From: MED-G105 sp039025235
GTDB lineage: Bacteria > Pseudomonadota > Alphaproteobacteria > Caulobacterales > Parvularculaceae
Assembly (NCBI GenBank): GCA_039025235.1
Contig: JBCCOS010000012.1
Span: 42,673 to 106,672 of the forward strand
Reading direction: 5' to 3'
Length of the DNA stretch: 64,000 nucleotides
A model generated the notes under the pieces. The model was not told the origin of the DNA, made no database searches, and saw only the letters and a list, made by a program, of their open reading frames with translations. The translations under genes and the position numbers were made by a program. Positions 53,396 through 62,541 of the stretch are shown one piece after another; the stretch's first letter is position 1, and the number at the start of each line of letters is the position of its first letter.

Positions 53396-54654
53396 CCCGA
53401 ACCGTCAAAACAATTCCATCGCCGTCACGCGCCCCTAGCGTTCCGAAACTCGCTATCGTGGTTTCGCATCCCATCCAACATTTTGCGCCTTTCTATCGTG
53501 CACTGACCGAAGACGGCCGGGTGCATCCGATCGTAATTTTCGCTTCGCACCGGGGCGTAGAGCCCTATTTTGACGAAGGCATGCAGACCATGATCAGTTG
53601 GAACATGGACCTGCTTGGCGGCTATGAGCACGTTTTCTTGCCAGAGGCCGACCAAATTACCTCGTCCCGTCCGTTAGATGTTAACAATCCTAGTATCGCC
53701 GCTGAACTGGCGCGTCAGGCGCCAGACGCCGTTCTGATCTACGGTTATAATCAGCTCACGTCGCTAAGGGCGCTTTGGTGGTCTCGCCGCAACAAAATTC
53801 CGGCACTGATGATCGCCGATAGCGAGTTGAAGACGCCGCGTTCAGCGAGAACGAAATTGGTCAAAGGGACGACGGTGCCAAGCATCCTCAAGCAGTTCGC
53901 TGCGTTTCTCACTGTTGGCGATTGCAACGAGGACTACTACCGGCGCTACGGAGTCGATGATCAGCGATTTTTCCGTTCGCCTTTCACCATTGATGAAGAC
54001 ACCTACCGCGAGGCGCGCGCTCGCCGAGTTGCACTGCGTGAGGCTGTGCGCGCCGAATATAGGATTGGCGAGGATGAGATCGTTGCGTTGACGGTGGGCA
54101 AGCTGTCGGAGCGCAAGCGCGCCCGCGATGTCGTCGATGCAGCGCGCCGGTTAAAGGCCGACGGCGCGGTTCCCGAGCTCAGTTTTCTTTTGGCGGGCAA
54201 TGGCGAGGTGATGGATGAGCTGACCAAGACGGTCGCTCGCGAAAATCTCCCTGTCCGACTGCCGGGATTTATCAATGTGGATCGCCTCGCGGGGCTTTAT
54301 GCGGCGGCCGACATGATCTTACATCCTTCTTCGCGCGATCCTCATCCTCTGGTCATGTCGGAGGCGAGTTGTGTCGGTTTGCCATTGGTCATTTCCGACC
54401 GTGTTGGCGCAGCGGGGCCCACCGACATTGCGCGGCAGGGTGAGAACGCGATTGTCTTCCCTTGCGCCAACGTCACCGCCATCGCTGATGCAATCGGCAC
54501 CCTTGCTCGAGATAACAGCCGCCGCGCCGCGATGGGCGCACGGTCGAAAGATATTTTCGATGAACTCGACATGCGCTGTAGCGTTGAGGGCGCGGTCCGA
54601 GCGGTAAAGCACGCCGTGAGTGAAGCAAACCGCAAACCGGAAGCAGCGGCGTGA
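53392..54654 (+). CDS. glycosyltransferase, GT4 family, TTG start
   Basis: 420 residues. No in-frame ATG exists before about residue 60, while the domain begins at residue 20 (LAIVVSHPIQHFAPFYRAL). The TTG at 53392, overlapping the previous stop, is therefore the best start. The C-terminal domain has VALTVGKLSERKRARDVVDA, FLLAGNGEVMDEL and HPSSRDPHPLVMSEASCVGL. It is a GT-B transferase of unknown acceptor. The 3' end overlaps the GTG start of the frameshifted FkbM gene. Confidence 0.86.
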   Translation: MTRTVKTIPSPSRAPSVPKLAIVVSHPIQHFAPFYRALTEDGRVHPIVIFASHRGVEPYFDEGMQTMISWNMDLLGGYEHVFLPEADQITSSRPLDVNNPSIAAELARQAPDAVLIYGYNQLTSLRALWWSRRNKIPALMIADSELKTPRSARTKLVKGTTVPSILKQFAAFLTVGDCNEDYYRRYGVDDQRFFRSPFTIDEDTYREARARRVALREAVRAEYRIGEDEIVALTVGKLSERKRARDVVDAARRLKADGAVPELSFLLAGNGEVMDELTKTVARENLPVRLPGFINVDRLAGLYAAADMILHPSSRDPHPLVMSEASCVGLPLVISDRVGAAGPTDIARQGENAIVFPCANVTAIADAIGTLARDNSRRAAMGARSKDIFDELDMRCSVEGAVRAVKHAVSEANRKPEAAA

Positions 54655-55446
54655 TCGAAGTGCTAAGACAGGTAGTCCGCGGGCAGCTGGGTTACCGCTC
54701 GCCCGCATACAGGTTCGCTGCGAGAGCTTATAGCGATGCGACTATTCTTGCACGTGAGGGGTTCGCGACTCTGGCGCGTTTGCGCCGGCTGGAAGCGGCG
54801 GCGAAGGCTAACAGCGAACCCGTTCCGGTAACCTTCACAAATCTCGATCACCCCATGTTTCTTCGGCCGGGTACTGAAGATATTGGGGCCGCCGTCAATA
54901 ACATTGTAAGGCGAGAATACGGGCGTTTCGACCCGAAAGTCGAACCACAAACTATGGTCGACGCCGGCGCTTACATTGGCGATACCTCGGCGTACTTTCT
55001 GAGCCGGTATACAAACCTGAGGGTCATTGCGCTCGAGCCGAACCCGGAGAGCTTTCCGCTAGCGCAACGAAACCTCGCCCCCTACGGCGACCGCGTGGAA
55101 CTGCGCGACGAAGCTCTGTGCGCGCAGCCGGGATTTGTTCGATTTGGCGGTCGGGAGATGGGCGCGCGTATCGGTGGCGAGGGACGTCAGGCAAGAGCGA
55201 CAACGGTCAGTGAGTTGGTCGCCCGGTTCCCCGAAGGCAGGATTGACATTCTAAAACTCGATATTGAAGGCGCGGAAACAGAACTATTCGCCGGGAAAGC
55301 GGAGACATGGCTGCCGCAGGTGAGCCACATCAATTGTCGAAACGCACGGACCGGAGAGCAAAGCTCAGGTGCTTTCCACGCTAGAGGCGCAAAACTGGTC
55401 ATATGAACACTACCGCAACCTCTATTTTTGCCGAGCCAACGCCTGA
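54651..55446 (+). pseudogene. FkbM family methyltransferase gene with a single-base frameshift near its 3' end
   Basis: From GTG 54651 the frame encodes a normal FkbM core: MVDAGAYIGDTSAYFLSRY, ALEPNPESF and ILKLDIEGAETELF. After VSHI (about 55331) the reading frame runs into atypical residues and stops at 55406. One base over, the expected ending continues as IVETHGPESKAQVLSTLEAQ, then NWSYEHYRNLYFCRANA, to TGA 55446. One extra A near 55332 explains the break. The truncated 251-residue product keeps the SAM site but loses the conserved C-terminal strand. It could be a real mutation or a sequencing error. Confidence 0.78.
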
Positions 55447-56539
55447 AACAGCCGTTGTTGCGTCCAGCGATTCTGCTGAGGCAATAAAGTCGCTTCGCAT
55501 ACTCGCAGTGTCGGCTCTCTGGCAAGGGGCGAACGACTACGCTTTTGTCCGCGCATTCAGGCGGGCCGGACATTCAGTGCAGGTCGTATCTGAGCGCGAT
55601 TTCATTCCGTCTTGGCGGTCAGCGGCGCTGCGCTTACTGCGCAAGGGGTTGAAGGAGCGGTTGGCCGGGAATTACAACCAAGCGCTCGTCGAGACGGCGC
55701 GTGTTTTTAGTCCGGACCTATTTTTTGTATTCAAAGGCGCGAACGTTTATGCGGCGACGATAGGGGCCATTAAGGCCGGAGGAGCGATAGCAATCCAGTT
55801 TTATCCGGACGTGAGCTTCCGAACGCATGGGCCTTTTCTTCCCAAGGCGCTGCCTCAATTCGATTGGGTGCTGACAACGAAGTCCTTCGGTCTGGCGGAT
55901 ATGGCGACGCAATTAGGCGTGCATTCCGCATCTTTCTTACCGCATGCTTACGACCCTGAAACGCACAGGCCGTTGCCATGCACGCAGAAGGACGCGGCGC
56001 AATACGCTTGCGATGCCAGCTTCATTGGAAATTGGTCCGCGAAAAAACAGGGCTTCCTGTCCGCTCTAACGAACGCGCTACCATCCTTAGATATGAAGAT
56101 ATGGGGGCCGGCGGCTTGGCGATCGGCAGGTCAAAGTGCCGCTTGTTTTCAAGATTATCCCGTTTTCGGCGATGAATATGCAAAGGCCGTCCAACTCAGC
56201 TGCATAAACATCGCCTTGCTCAGTGAAGCGCGAACCGGTTCGTCCAGCGGCGACCTCATCACCGCCCGCACCTTTGAAATTCCAGCAGCCGGTGGATTTA
56301 TGATGCATGAGCGCACGGAGGAAGCCATGCAGTATTTTAAAGACGGCAAGGAGTGTGCGTTTTTCGACGGGCCTGATGATCTCGTGGAGAAGGTGCGGTA
56401 TTACCTCGCCCATGACGAGGAGCGCCGCGCCATCGCCGAGGCGGGACATCGGCGATGCATGACGTCCGGGTATTCCGTTGACGACCGGGCGCGCGCCGTT
56501 GTCGAGAAATATCATGAGCTGAGGCGCGCGCGAGGATGA
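55403..56539 (+). CDS. CgeB/GT1-like glycosyltransferase
   Basis: 378 residues. Family traits are LRILAVSALWQGANDYAFVR near residue 30, FVFKGANVYAATI, and QFYPDVSFRTHG. CDASFIGNWSAKKQGFL and a C-terminal ARTFEIPAAGGFMMHERTEE block with a Glu in the donor site follow. The first 14 codons overlap the original end of the frameshifted FkbM gene, so the true start could lie slightly downstream, though no good codon is visible. It probably adds one of the outer sugars. Confidence 0.84.
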   Translation: MNTTATSIFAEPTPETAVVASSDSAEAIKSLRILAVSALWQGANDYAFVRAFRRAGHSVQVVSERDFIPSWRSAALRLLRKGLKERLAGNYNQALVETARVFSPDLFFVFKGANVYAATIGAIKAGGAIAIQFYPDVSFRTHGPFLPKALPQFDWVLTTKSFGLADMATQLGVHSASFLPHAYDPETHRPLPCTQKDAAQYACDASFIGNWSAKKQGFLSALTNALPSLDMKIWGPAAWRSAGQSAACFQDYPVFGDEYAKAVQLSCINIALLSEARTGSSSGDLITARTFEIPAAGGFMMHERTEEAMQYFKDGKECAFFDGPDDLVEKVRYYLAHDEERRAIAEAGHRRCMTSGYSVDDRARAVVEKYHELRRARG

Positions 56540-56676
56540 CGACGAGACATAAGAAATCATGCGATGCGCGTGCTGTTCGCACTCAGTAAACGCTTCGAAA
56601 CAAGAACCTGAAACTCTTTGGTGATCACGTTTGAAGAGGAATGGCTTCGGGTCTTGGAAGGATTTGACTTCATATC

Positions 56677-58026
56677 ATGAAAGCGGACTTCAGGGCCCGG
56701 TTGCAGCGCTTCGACTCTTTTGGGCTCTTGCGGGTGGGCAGCGGCATGGCATTCACCCGCGGGGTGTCGATCATCACAGGCGTCGCGCTCACGGTCCTTC
56801 TTGGGAGATTTCTCGACGTTGAGGGGTATGGCGCCTATCTATTCGCACTGACGATAGCGCAAATGCTAGCCATGCCTGTGCTTTTGGGCCTGCCGACCCT
56901 TCTCATGCGACAGATTGCAATCTACCGCGCCGAACAGGACGTGGAGCGATTGCGTGGAGTCATTCGTTGGAGCTTCTCGTTTGCAGCGATCACCCTCGTT
57001 GCCGTCGCGATTTCGTTTGGACTTTACATACTTGTGTCAGGGCAGGCGCAAGGCGGCTTGGACGCGTCAATGCTGCTGTATGTGTTGACCTTGCCATTGG
57101 TGGGGGCATTGGCGTTCATGCGGCTTTCCAGCTCCATTTTGCAGGGGTTTGAACGCCCTTTCTGGTCAAGCCTGCCAGACGGCACCATTCGGCCAGTCCT
57201 CTTATTGGCGTTCGTAGCGATTGCAATCGGACTTGGCCAATTGACACCGCTATGGGCTATGACTTTGCACGTCGCAGCTGCTGTCGCCGCGCTCGCCTGG
57301 GCAGCCGTTATGGTGTTGCGGTATTGTCGTATCGACAACCTAGACAGCACCCGAAAACGCCGCGTGGAAACCCGCAGCTGGTTGTCAAGCCTGCTGCCGC
57401 TTGGTCTGATTGCCGCTGCAGCTATTATCAATACGCGGCTCGACATCTTCATGATAGGGGCTCTGGCCAGCGTGACCGAGGTCGCATTCTACGGTATCGC
57501 TTCACAGATCGCCGGCCTCGCTCTCATCGGGCAGACCATTCTAAACACGATTATCGCCCCGAAAATTGCCCGTTACCACAAATGTGGTGAGCAGGTGCAG
57601 CTTGAGCAAGTCGCTGTTAACGCGGCTCGTCTCGCAACCGTTGGCGGGGTAGCGGTTTTATTGATGATTGTCTTGGCTGGAGACGATATCCTCTCCATGC
57701 TGGTTGGTTCGGCTTATGCCGATGCGGCTGGAATCGCCTTCATCCTCGCCGCCGGTTACGCCGTGTCCGCTGCTCTTGGTCCGGTCGCCCTCACCCTCAA
57801 CATGACCGGTCACGAGCGAATCACGGCGCGAATAGTTTGGATCTCGGCGGCCCTAAATGCTGTTCTCAACGCCGCGGCAATTCCGTTTTTTGGTGCGCAG
57901 GGTGCGGCTGGTGCTACGGTCATCAGCATGTTGTTGCGGCAAACAGCAATGACGGTGTACCTATATCGTACGCTTCAAATGACGTCGGGCGTACTCTCTT
58001 ATCCACTGAGAAAGGCGCATTCATAA
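56677..58026 (+). CDS. oligosaccharide flippase, Wzx/polysaccharide biosynthesis family
   Basis: 449 residues with about 12-14 hydrophobic segments. The N-terminus MAFTRGVSIITGVALTVLLG and the first loop GRFLDVEGYGAYLFALTIAQ are typical of Wzx-type flippases of the MOP superfamily. It should move the finished undecaprenyl-linked repeat unit to the periplasmic side, where the Wzy-like protein at 59821 would polymerise it. It starts 137 bp after the CgeB-like gene, the widest gap inside this operon. Confidence 0.88.
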   Translation: MKADFRARLQRFDSFGLLRVGSGMAFTRGVSIITGVALTVLLGRFLDVEGYGAYLFALTIAQMLAMPVLLGLPTLLMRQIAIYRAEQDVERLRGVIRWSFSFAAITLVAVAISFGLYILVSGQAQGGLDASMLLYVLTLPLVGALAFMRLSSSILQGFERPFWSSLPDGTIRPVLLLAFVAIAIGLGQLTPLWAMTLHVAAAVAALAWAAVMVLRYCRIDNLDSTRKRRVETRSWLSSLLPLGLIAAAAIINTRLDIFMIGALASVTEVAFYGIASQIAGLALIGQTILNTIIAPKIARYHKCGEQVQLEQVAVNAARLATVGGVAVLLMIVLAGDDILSMLVGSAYADAAGIAFILAAGYAVSAALGPVALTLNMTGHERITARIVWISAALNAVLNAAAIPFFGAQGAAGATVISMLLRQTAMTVYLYRTLQMTSGVLSYPLRKAHS

Positions 58027-58057
58027 GGTAGAGGCGCAAAAATTTTCTGCGTGAAAC

Positions 58058-58870
58058 ATGTTTGTCGGTGACAAAATCATATATTTGCAACTCCAAAAAA
58101 CAGGCAGCACGCACATTGCCAGTTTATTGGCCGAGATCATCCCAGGCAAGCAGGTTGGAAAGCACGGCCCGCTTCGATTCGAACGTGGAAACCGGCTTGT
58201 ATTCGGCTCCATAAGGAATCCATGGGATTGGTATGTTTCCCTGTGGGCTTACGGGTGCGGCGGCAAGGGAGGTCTTTACACTGAGCTTACGACTCCACCG
58301 CTTAAGTCAATTCAACGCCATGCCCGCACTATGGTCAAGAATCCAGTTTGCCGGTCACAGCTTCCACATGCCCTAAAGGCGGATCTAACAAAGCGTCATA
58401 ATCACTGGAAACGCCTGTACGAAAATTCCGAAGATCCCGTATTGTTCCGCGAATGGCTTGGATGCATCCTCGCTGACAAGCCGTTAAATGCGCCTCATAT
58501 GGAAGGCGGGTATCCGTTCTTACCGCTAAGAGTCAGCTGCGGATTATACGCGTTTAGATTTCTAAAACTCTTTACTCAGAGCAATTTGTGGAGAGACTTT
58601 GTATCGCGATCCGCTGATCAAGTTTACATCAAGTCATTTTATGATTGCAATGCCATCACAAGCCATTTTGTCAGGATGGAGAGTATCGAGGATGATCTCG
58701 AGCGAGTACTACGAATCGCTGGCTATAATCTTCCTAAGCGTGAGGCACGTTCAGAAAGAACAAACGCTTCTACACGACGTGATTACAGATACTATTATGA
58801 TAACGAGTCCATAGAGATTGTTGGCAAGATGGACCGACTAATTATCGAGAAATTCGATTATAGTTTTTGA
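58058..58870 (+). CDS. sulfotransferase family 2-like protein
   Basis: 270 residues. The PAPS 5'-loop is IIYLQLQKTGSTHIASLL (about residues 7-24) and the 3'-phosphate motif is LVFGSIRNPWDWYVSLWAYG (about 47-66). It should transfer sulfate from PAPS to the glycan or its lipid-linked unit. The gene is AT-rich against its neighbours (22 of 60 G+C in line 58621-58680), a sign of different origin. It lies between the flippase and a second sulfotransferase gene. Confidence 0.84.
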   Translation: MFVGDKIIYLQLQKTGSTHIASLLAEIIPGKQVGKHGPLRFERGNRLVFGSIRNPWDWYVSLWAYGCGGKGGLYTELTTPPLKSIQRHARTMVKNPVCRSQLPHALKADLTKRHNHWKRLYENSEDPVLFREWLGCILADKPLNAPHMEGGYPFLPLRVSCGLYAFRFLKLFTQSNLWRDFVSRSADQVYIKSFYDCNAITSHFVRMESIEDDLERVLRIAGYNLPKREARSERTNASTRRDYRYYYDNESIEIVGKMDRLIIEKFDYSF

Positions 58871-58885
58871 CCCATTATTATAACA

Positions 58886-59818
58886 GTGTCGACAATAAGA
58901 TTTTTTATAATAGGAGCACCCAAGTGCGGTACAACCACGCTCTACGATTGGTTGGGCGACCATCAGGCAATCCATGCACCGCTTAAAGAAGCGTGTTTTT
59001 TTTCACAAGACGTATACCCGACGGCCGACCTCAGGACGCACATTTCCACGCTTGATGATTACCTGGCGATATACCGACCGCCAAGTCCAAAAATCAAAGC
59101 GACTGGCGAGGCCACGCCAAAATATCTTTACTCGGATGCAGCTCTGGCTTCGATTCAAAATTTGTGGCCCGACGCACGAATAATTGTATGTCTCAGAGAT
59201 CCCGTGGACATGATTGTATCCTACTACAATCAAAAGCTGCGCGAGGGCGTTGAGGCCGCGCCCAACTTTGAAGAAGCCTGGAGACGGTCTCCTTATTCCA
59301 GTCTTCGGAGCGACGAAATCGGGCCGCCGGAGATCAACGGCAAGATCAATTATGTTTTTTGGGCTCATATTGGCAAGCGGCTCGAAAAATGGTTGGCCGC
59401 TTTCCCACGCGAACAGTTTCTAATTATTCTTATGCAAGATTTGAAAGTTGCTCCCCGCGAGATCTATCAAAAACTACTCAATTTCATCGCTGTCCCTGAC
59501 GACGGCCGCACCGATTTTAAAGCTTCCAATGAGTCACGTCGCGTCGCCAACGTTGCGTTTCATCGTTTTGTGCGTAATCTGAAAGCCGCAGCGGTGCCGA
59601 TAACCTTGCCTTTGCACCAGTTGCGCGGCGGGCGCGGACTAGGCGTACTGAAACTTATTGACAGTTTAAACATGGAGCCGGGAGCTTACACGTCCGCTGC
59701 GTCGATTGATTTGAGGGCGGAGATGTACCAGCGATTAGCGGATGATATTTCGGCGGCCGAACGTTTCTTGTTCGGACGCGCGCTTGTTTCCGTCAAAGCC
59801 AAACAAGCTTCAAGATAA
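58886..59818 (+). CDS. sulfotransferase (heparan-sulfate N-sulfotransferase-like)
   Basis: 310 residues from GTG 58886. The PAPS loop is FFIIGAPKCGTTTLYDWL (about residues 6-23). KEACFFSQD follows, and the 3'-phosphate motif is IIVCLRDPVDMIVSYYNQ (about 99-116), all close to the Sulfotransfer_1/heparan type. It sulfates a sugar hydroxyl or amine with PAPS. Together with the preceding gene it indicates a sulfated product. It ends 2 bp before the polymerase gene. Confidence 0.88.
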   Translation: MSTIRFFIIGAPKCGTTTLYDWLGDHQAIHAPLKEACFFSQDVYPTADLRTHISTLDDYLAIYRPPSPKIKATGEATPKYLYSDAALASIQNLWPDARIIVCLRDPVDMIVSYYNQKLREGVEAAPNFEEAWRRSPYSSLRSDEIGPPEINGKINYVFWAHIGKRLEKWLAAFPREQFLIILMQDLKVAPREIYQKLLNFIAVPDDGRTDFKASNESRRVANVAFHRFVRNLKAAAVPITLPLHQLRGGRGLGVLKLIDSLNMEPGAYTSAASIDLRAEMYQRLADDISAAERFLFGRALVSVKAKQASR

Positions 59819-59820
59819 CT

Positions 59821-61380
59821 TTGCGAACCATCCCACCCTCAATTTATTCACGAAGGCTAGAGCGCCAGGCCGTCCGGAAACATGGCCATCTGGAAATGGC
59901 GTCCGCGTTCGGGCAGGGCGTACTGCTTCTATTGCCGTTGCTCTGTCTGTATTGGGCTGTCCTTGCAAACGAGCGCCCCTATAGCGTTTATGATCAGTTT
60001 AATGCGATCAGTCCATTTTACTTCATCGGAGTCCTTTTGCTCATCGCCTATCGCGTACTACGGGCGGCCCCGGCGACAATCTGGTCGGCGATTTTTTGGC
60101 TTCCCGTACAGTCCGCCATTTTTTTTGGATTTGGCCCACTCGTCGAGGTCTACGGCAACGAAGCGACGAAGAGGTCGCTTTCTGTGCACATCTTGTCGAT
60201 CACGCCTAATGAACTGTTCGACGCGAATTTGCTTAGTACAGCGGGCGTGACGCTCTTGCTATGCGGTTTGTATCTTCACATTCGTGTTCGCGCCAAGTTA
60301 TGGCGCGCAACTGTTGAACACCGTCATGCTCAGCGCACAATAATCGTTCAACCGGAAACGCTCGGCTACATTTTCGTGTTCGTCGGCGGCTTATTGCGTT
60401 ACGGCGTAATCTACCCGGCGAGTTGGGGGCAGATAGATTTGACGGTGGCCGGCGTTGTTTCCGGTCTTGGCTCAATTGTCGACGTTGGGTTCGCAATCCT
60501 TGCGTACACTGCATTACAGGGCAAACATACAAGCCGCGCGACCTTTGCGGTTTTGTGGCCGCTGCATGTTTTTCTTTGCCTACTTACTTTTGCAAAAACT
60601 GCAATCATTATTGCGTTCTTATTGCCGGCGATCGCCGCCTATCTGGTGCATAAGCGCGTTTGGCGATTGGGCCTTTCATTGGCGGGGCTCGCTTTGGTGT
60701 TTCAGCTCTCGCAGCCATTCGTCGTTTATGGGCGAAGCGTCATTCATGAGCGTTCTGGGACGATCAATGAAGCCGGCTATATGGAGCGAATTAAGATAGC
60801 GACCGCCTATAGCGTTGAGCCTGCTTCTTCGCCGATAGTGGTCGATGAAAGGCAAGGCTGGTGGACACGGTTGAATTTTTCCGGCGTTCAGACCTTCGCC
60901 ATCCAAGCCTCAGACGACGGAATTCATGGTTCGTCTTTATCAAGAGCTTGGATGTACTTTGTTCCGAGGGCCGTTTGGCCGGAGAAGCCGATAATGGTCG
61001 GCCCCGGGGCCGAATTCTACAGTCTTGTGACCGGCCGGGAACCGACCAGCTTTCTCGCGCTCTCGGTTTATGGCGATCTTTACTGGCAGTTTGGCTGGCT
61101 CGGCGTCCTAATCGGCTGCCCACTAATCGGTTGGATATTCGCTATGATGTCATGGCGTGCCGTCACCGCTATGCAGTCACGTAATTTCATAATGATACCG
61201 GCAGTGCTTGTCGCACTCGAGATTTCACTTCTTGGAATGAACAAATATGTCGTGAACGGCATAATAGGGCCACTGCCGATCTATATTGCTTACCTTTTCG
61301 GCGTGAATGTGATTCACATGGCTATCGCTGGTAACGGAAGTTATTCCCGTAGGATTCGTACTCAAGATCATTTGACGTAA
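59821..61380 (+). CDS. O-antigen/exopolysaccharide polymerase-like membrane protein (Wzy)
   Basis: 519 residues from TTG 59821; ATG 59896 (MASAFGQGVLLLLP) is an alternative that removes 25 residues. About 11-12 hydrophobic segments are present, with a large periplasmic loop (about residues 300-400). That loop contains YFVPRAVWPEKPIMVGPG and LALSVYGDLYWQFGWLGVLI, features common in Wzy-type proteins. These families diverge strongly, so the call rests on topology, this motif and the neighbouring flippase. It would link repeat units in the periplasm. Confidence 0.8.
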   Translation: MRTIPPSIYSRRLERQAVRKHGHLEMASAFGQGVLLLLPLLCLYWAVLANERPYSVYDQFNAISPFYFIGVLLLIAYRVLRAAPATIWSAIFWLPVQSAIFFGFGPLVEVYGNEATKRSLSVHILSITPNELFDANLLSTAGVTLLLCGLYLHIRVRAKLWRATVEHRHAQRTIIVQPETLGYIFVFVGGLLRYGVIYPASWGQIDLTVAGVVSGLGSIVDVGFAILAYTALQGKHTSRATFAVLWPLHVFLCLLTFAKTAIIIAFLLPAIAAYLVHKRVWRLGLSLAGLALVFQLSQPFVVYGRSVIHERSGTINEAGYMERIKIATAYSVEPASSPIVVDERQGWWTRLNFSGVQTFAIQASDDGIHGSSLSRAWMYFVPRAVWPEKPIMVGPGAEFYSLVTGREPTSFLALSVYGDLYWQFGWLGVLIGCPLIGWIFAMMSWRAVTAMQSRNFIMIPAVLVALEISLLGMNKYVVNGIIGPLPIYIAYLFGVNVIHMAIAGNGSYSRRIRTQDHLT

Positions 61381-61561
61381 AGCGCTAGGAATAAAAGCGA
61401 TCCACAAATAATTCGGTGCTCGATAAGAGCAGTTCAATATAGCCCGTTATCAGCAGTACGGGACAGTTTGCGGTACGGCTTGTTAGGGGTTTTGCAAGCG
61501 GCTTTCTTTAAATTTCGCAACTTTTTATGCTTATATAAGACATACAACTACGTTGGTTAAT

Positions 61562-62509
61562 CTACGTTTTTTGTCGATTTCCCAACGCTTGCCAACGTCT
61601 CGCATGTAATTCTCTTGTCGATGCATTCTCCACATATCTTAGTACGACCGCCGGCGTTTTCCAGCCGCCGGCTTGCATGATGGCGAGCGCGTCGAAACCG
61701 GCAGTCAACATGTCTTGAGCGGCGCCGACACGCATAGAGTGGCCGGATAACGCGGCGGTAAGTTCGGGATTGAGGCCGGCGCGGCGAGACGCGGCTTTGA
61801 CGAGGCGTCGGACGGAGGAAGTATCAAGTTCCCGGTCAGAAACCTTGCCGGTGTGAAGGCCCCGAAAAAGAGGACCTTCTTTAATATCGGCCTCCTCGAG
61901 CCATTCATTCAAGCGCGTCGCCGTTTGCGGAGAGAGATAAGCGATGCGACCATCGCCGTTGAGGTCGCCCTTCGACGTCGGAATTAAGACACTTACTTCA
62001 TTTGCATCGTTTGCGAACAAATGCTCACGACGCATGGCGACTAGTTCGGCACTCCGGCATAGTGTGTCGTAGCCCACGCTGATGAGTGCCGTGTCCCTCA
62101 GTCCGGCGAGTGTTGGCGGACGTTTCTCCAAAATTTGCTTTAGCATATCCGCTGTCATGCCCGTGGCCTGAGCAGGTCGGCGGCGCTTCATGCGTGCGGC
62201 TCGACGAACCGCCAGTTTTATATCGGCGTGATCAGTCGGGTTTGGGTGGCCCGCCATCTTGTGAGCAAATTTGATTGCGCAAAGCCGTCGTTTGATTGTC
62301 GCGATACTCAGATCGTCTATTTGGGCCTCGATGAACGATGAGATTGTTGGCGGTTTCGCCGGACAAGGCTCTCGCCCTTCGGCACGGCACCAAATCGAGA
62401 ACGCTTTGAGGTCAGCTTCGTAGCCACGAATGGTGTTTTCTGAATATGCGTCGACGCATCTCTTCAGAATTGACTCAAAGCACGAACTCACTTCTGTAAT
62501 ACCACTCAA
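61562..62509 (-). CDS. tyrosine recombinase / site-specific integrase
   Basis: 315 residues. The N-terminal SAM-like core-binding domain (YSENTIRGYEADLKAFSIWC) is followed by the catalytic domain with the first Arg in DTLCRSAELVAMRREHL. The His-x-x-Arg box is ALSGHSMRVGAAQ, then GGWKTPAVVLRYVENAS with the Trp/His site and nucleophile Tyr. All catalytic residues are present. The start is uncertain (TTG 62509 or GTG 62491; no ATG). It is divergent from an XRE gene and marks a mobile or genomic-island segment. No adjacent att duplication was found. Confidence 0.9.
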   Translation of the reverse strand: MSGITEVSSCFESILKRCVDAYSENTIRGYEADLKAFSIWCRAEGREPCPAKPPTISSFIEAQIDDLSIATIKRRLCAIKFAHKMAGHPNPTDHADIKLAVRRAARMKRRRPAQATGMTADMLKQILEKRPPTLAGLRDTALISVGYDTLCRSAELVAMRREHLFANDANEVSVLIPTSKGDLNGDGRIAYLSPQTATRLNEWLEEADIKEGPLFRGLHTGKVSDRELDTSSVRRLVKAASRRAGLNPELTAALSGHSMRVGAAQDMLTAGFDALAIMQAGGWKTPAVVLRYVENASTRELHARRWQALGNRQKT

Positions 62510-62521
62510 AAGAGGAAAAAT

Positions 62522-62541
62522 TATGGGCTATATAGCCCATA
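62522..62541. promoter_or_regulatory. perfect 20-bp palindrome over the XRE start codon
   Basis: TATGGGCTAT and ATAGCCCATA are exact reverse complements with no spacer. The ATG of the XRE gene (62523) lies inside the left arm, and the recombinase start is only 13 bp away on the other strand. It is an obvious candidate operator for autoregulation and for control of the recombinase. Confidence 0.65.

Noticed and set aside
62430..62522. 31-residue N-terminal extension of the XRE protein
   Set aside because: The extension lies inside the recombinase gene, while ATG 62523 has a good ribosome binding site.
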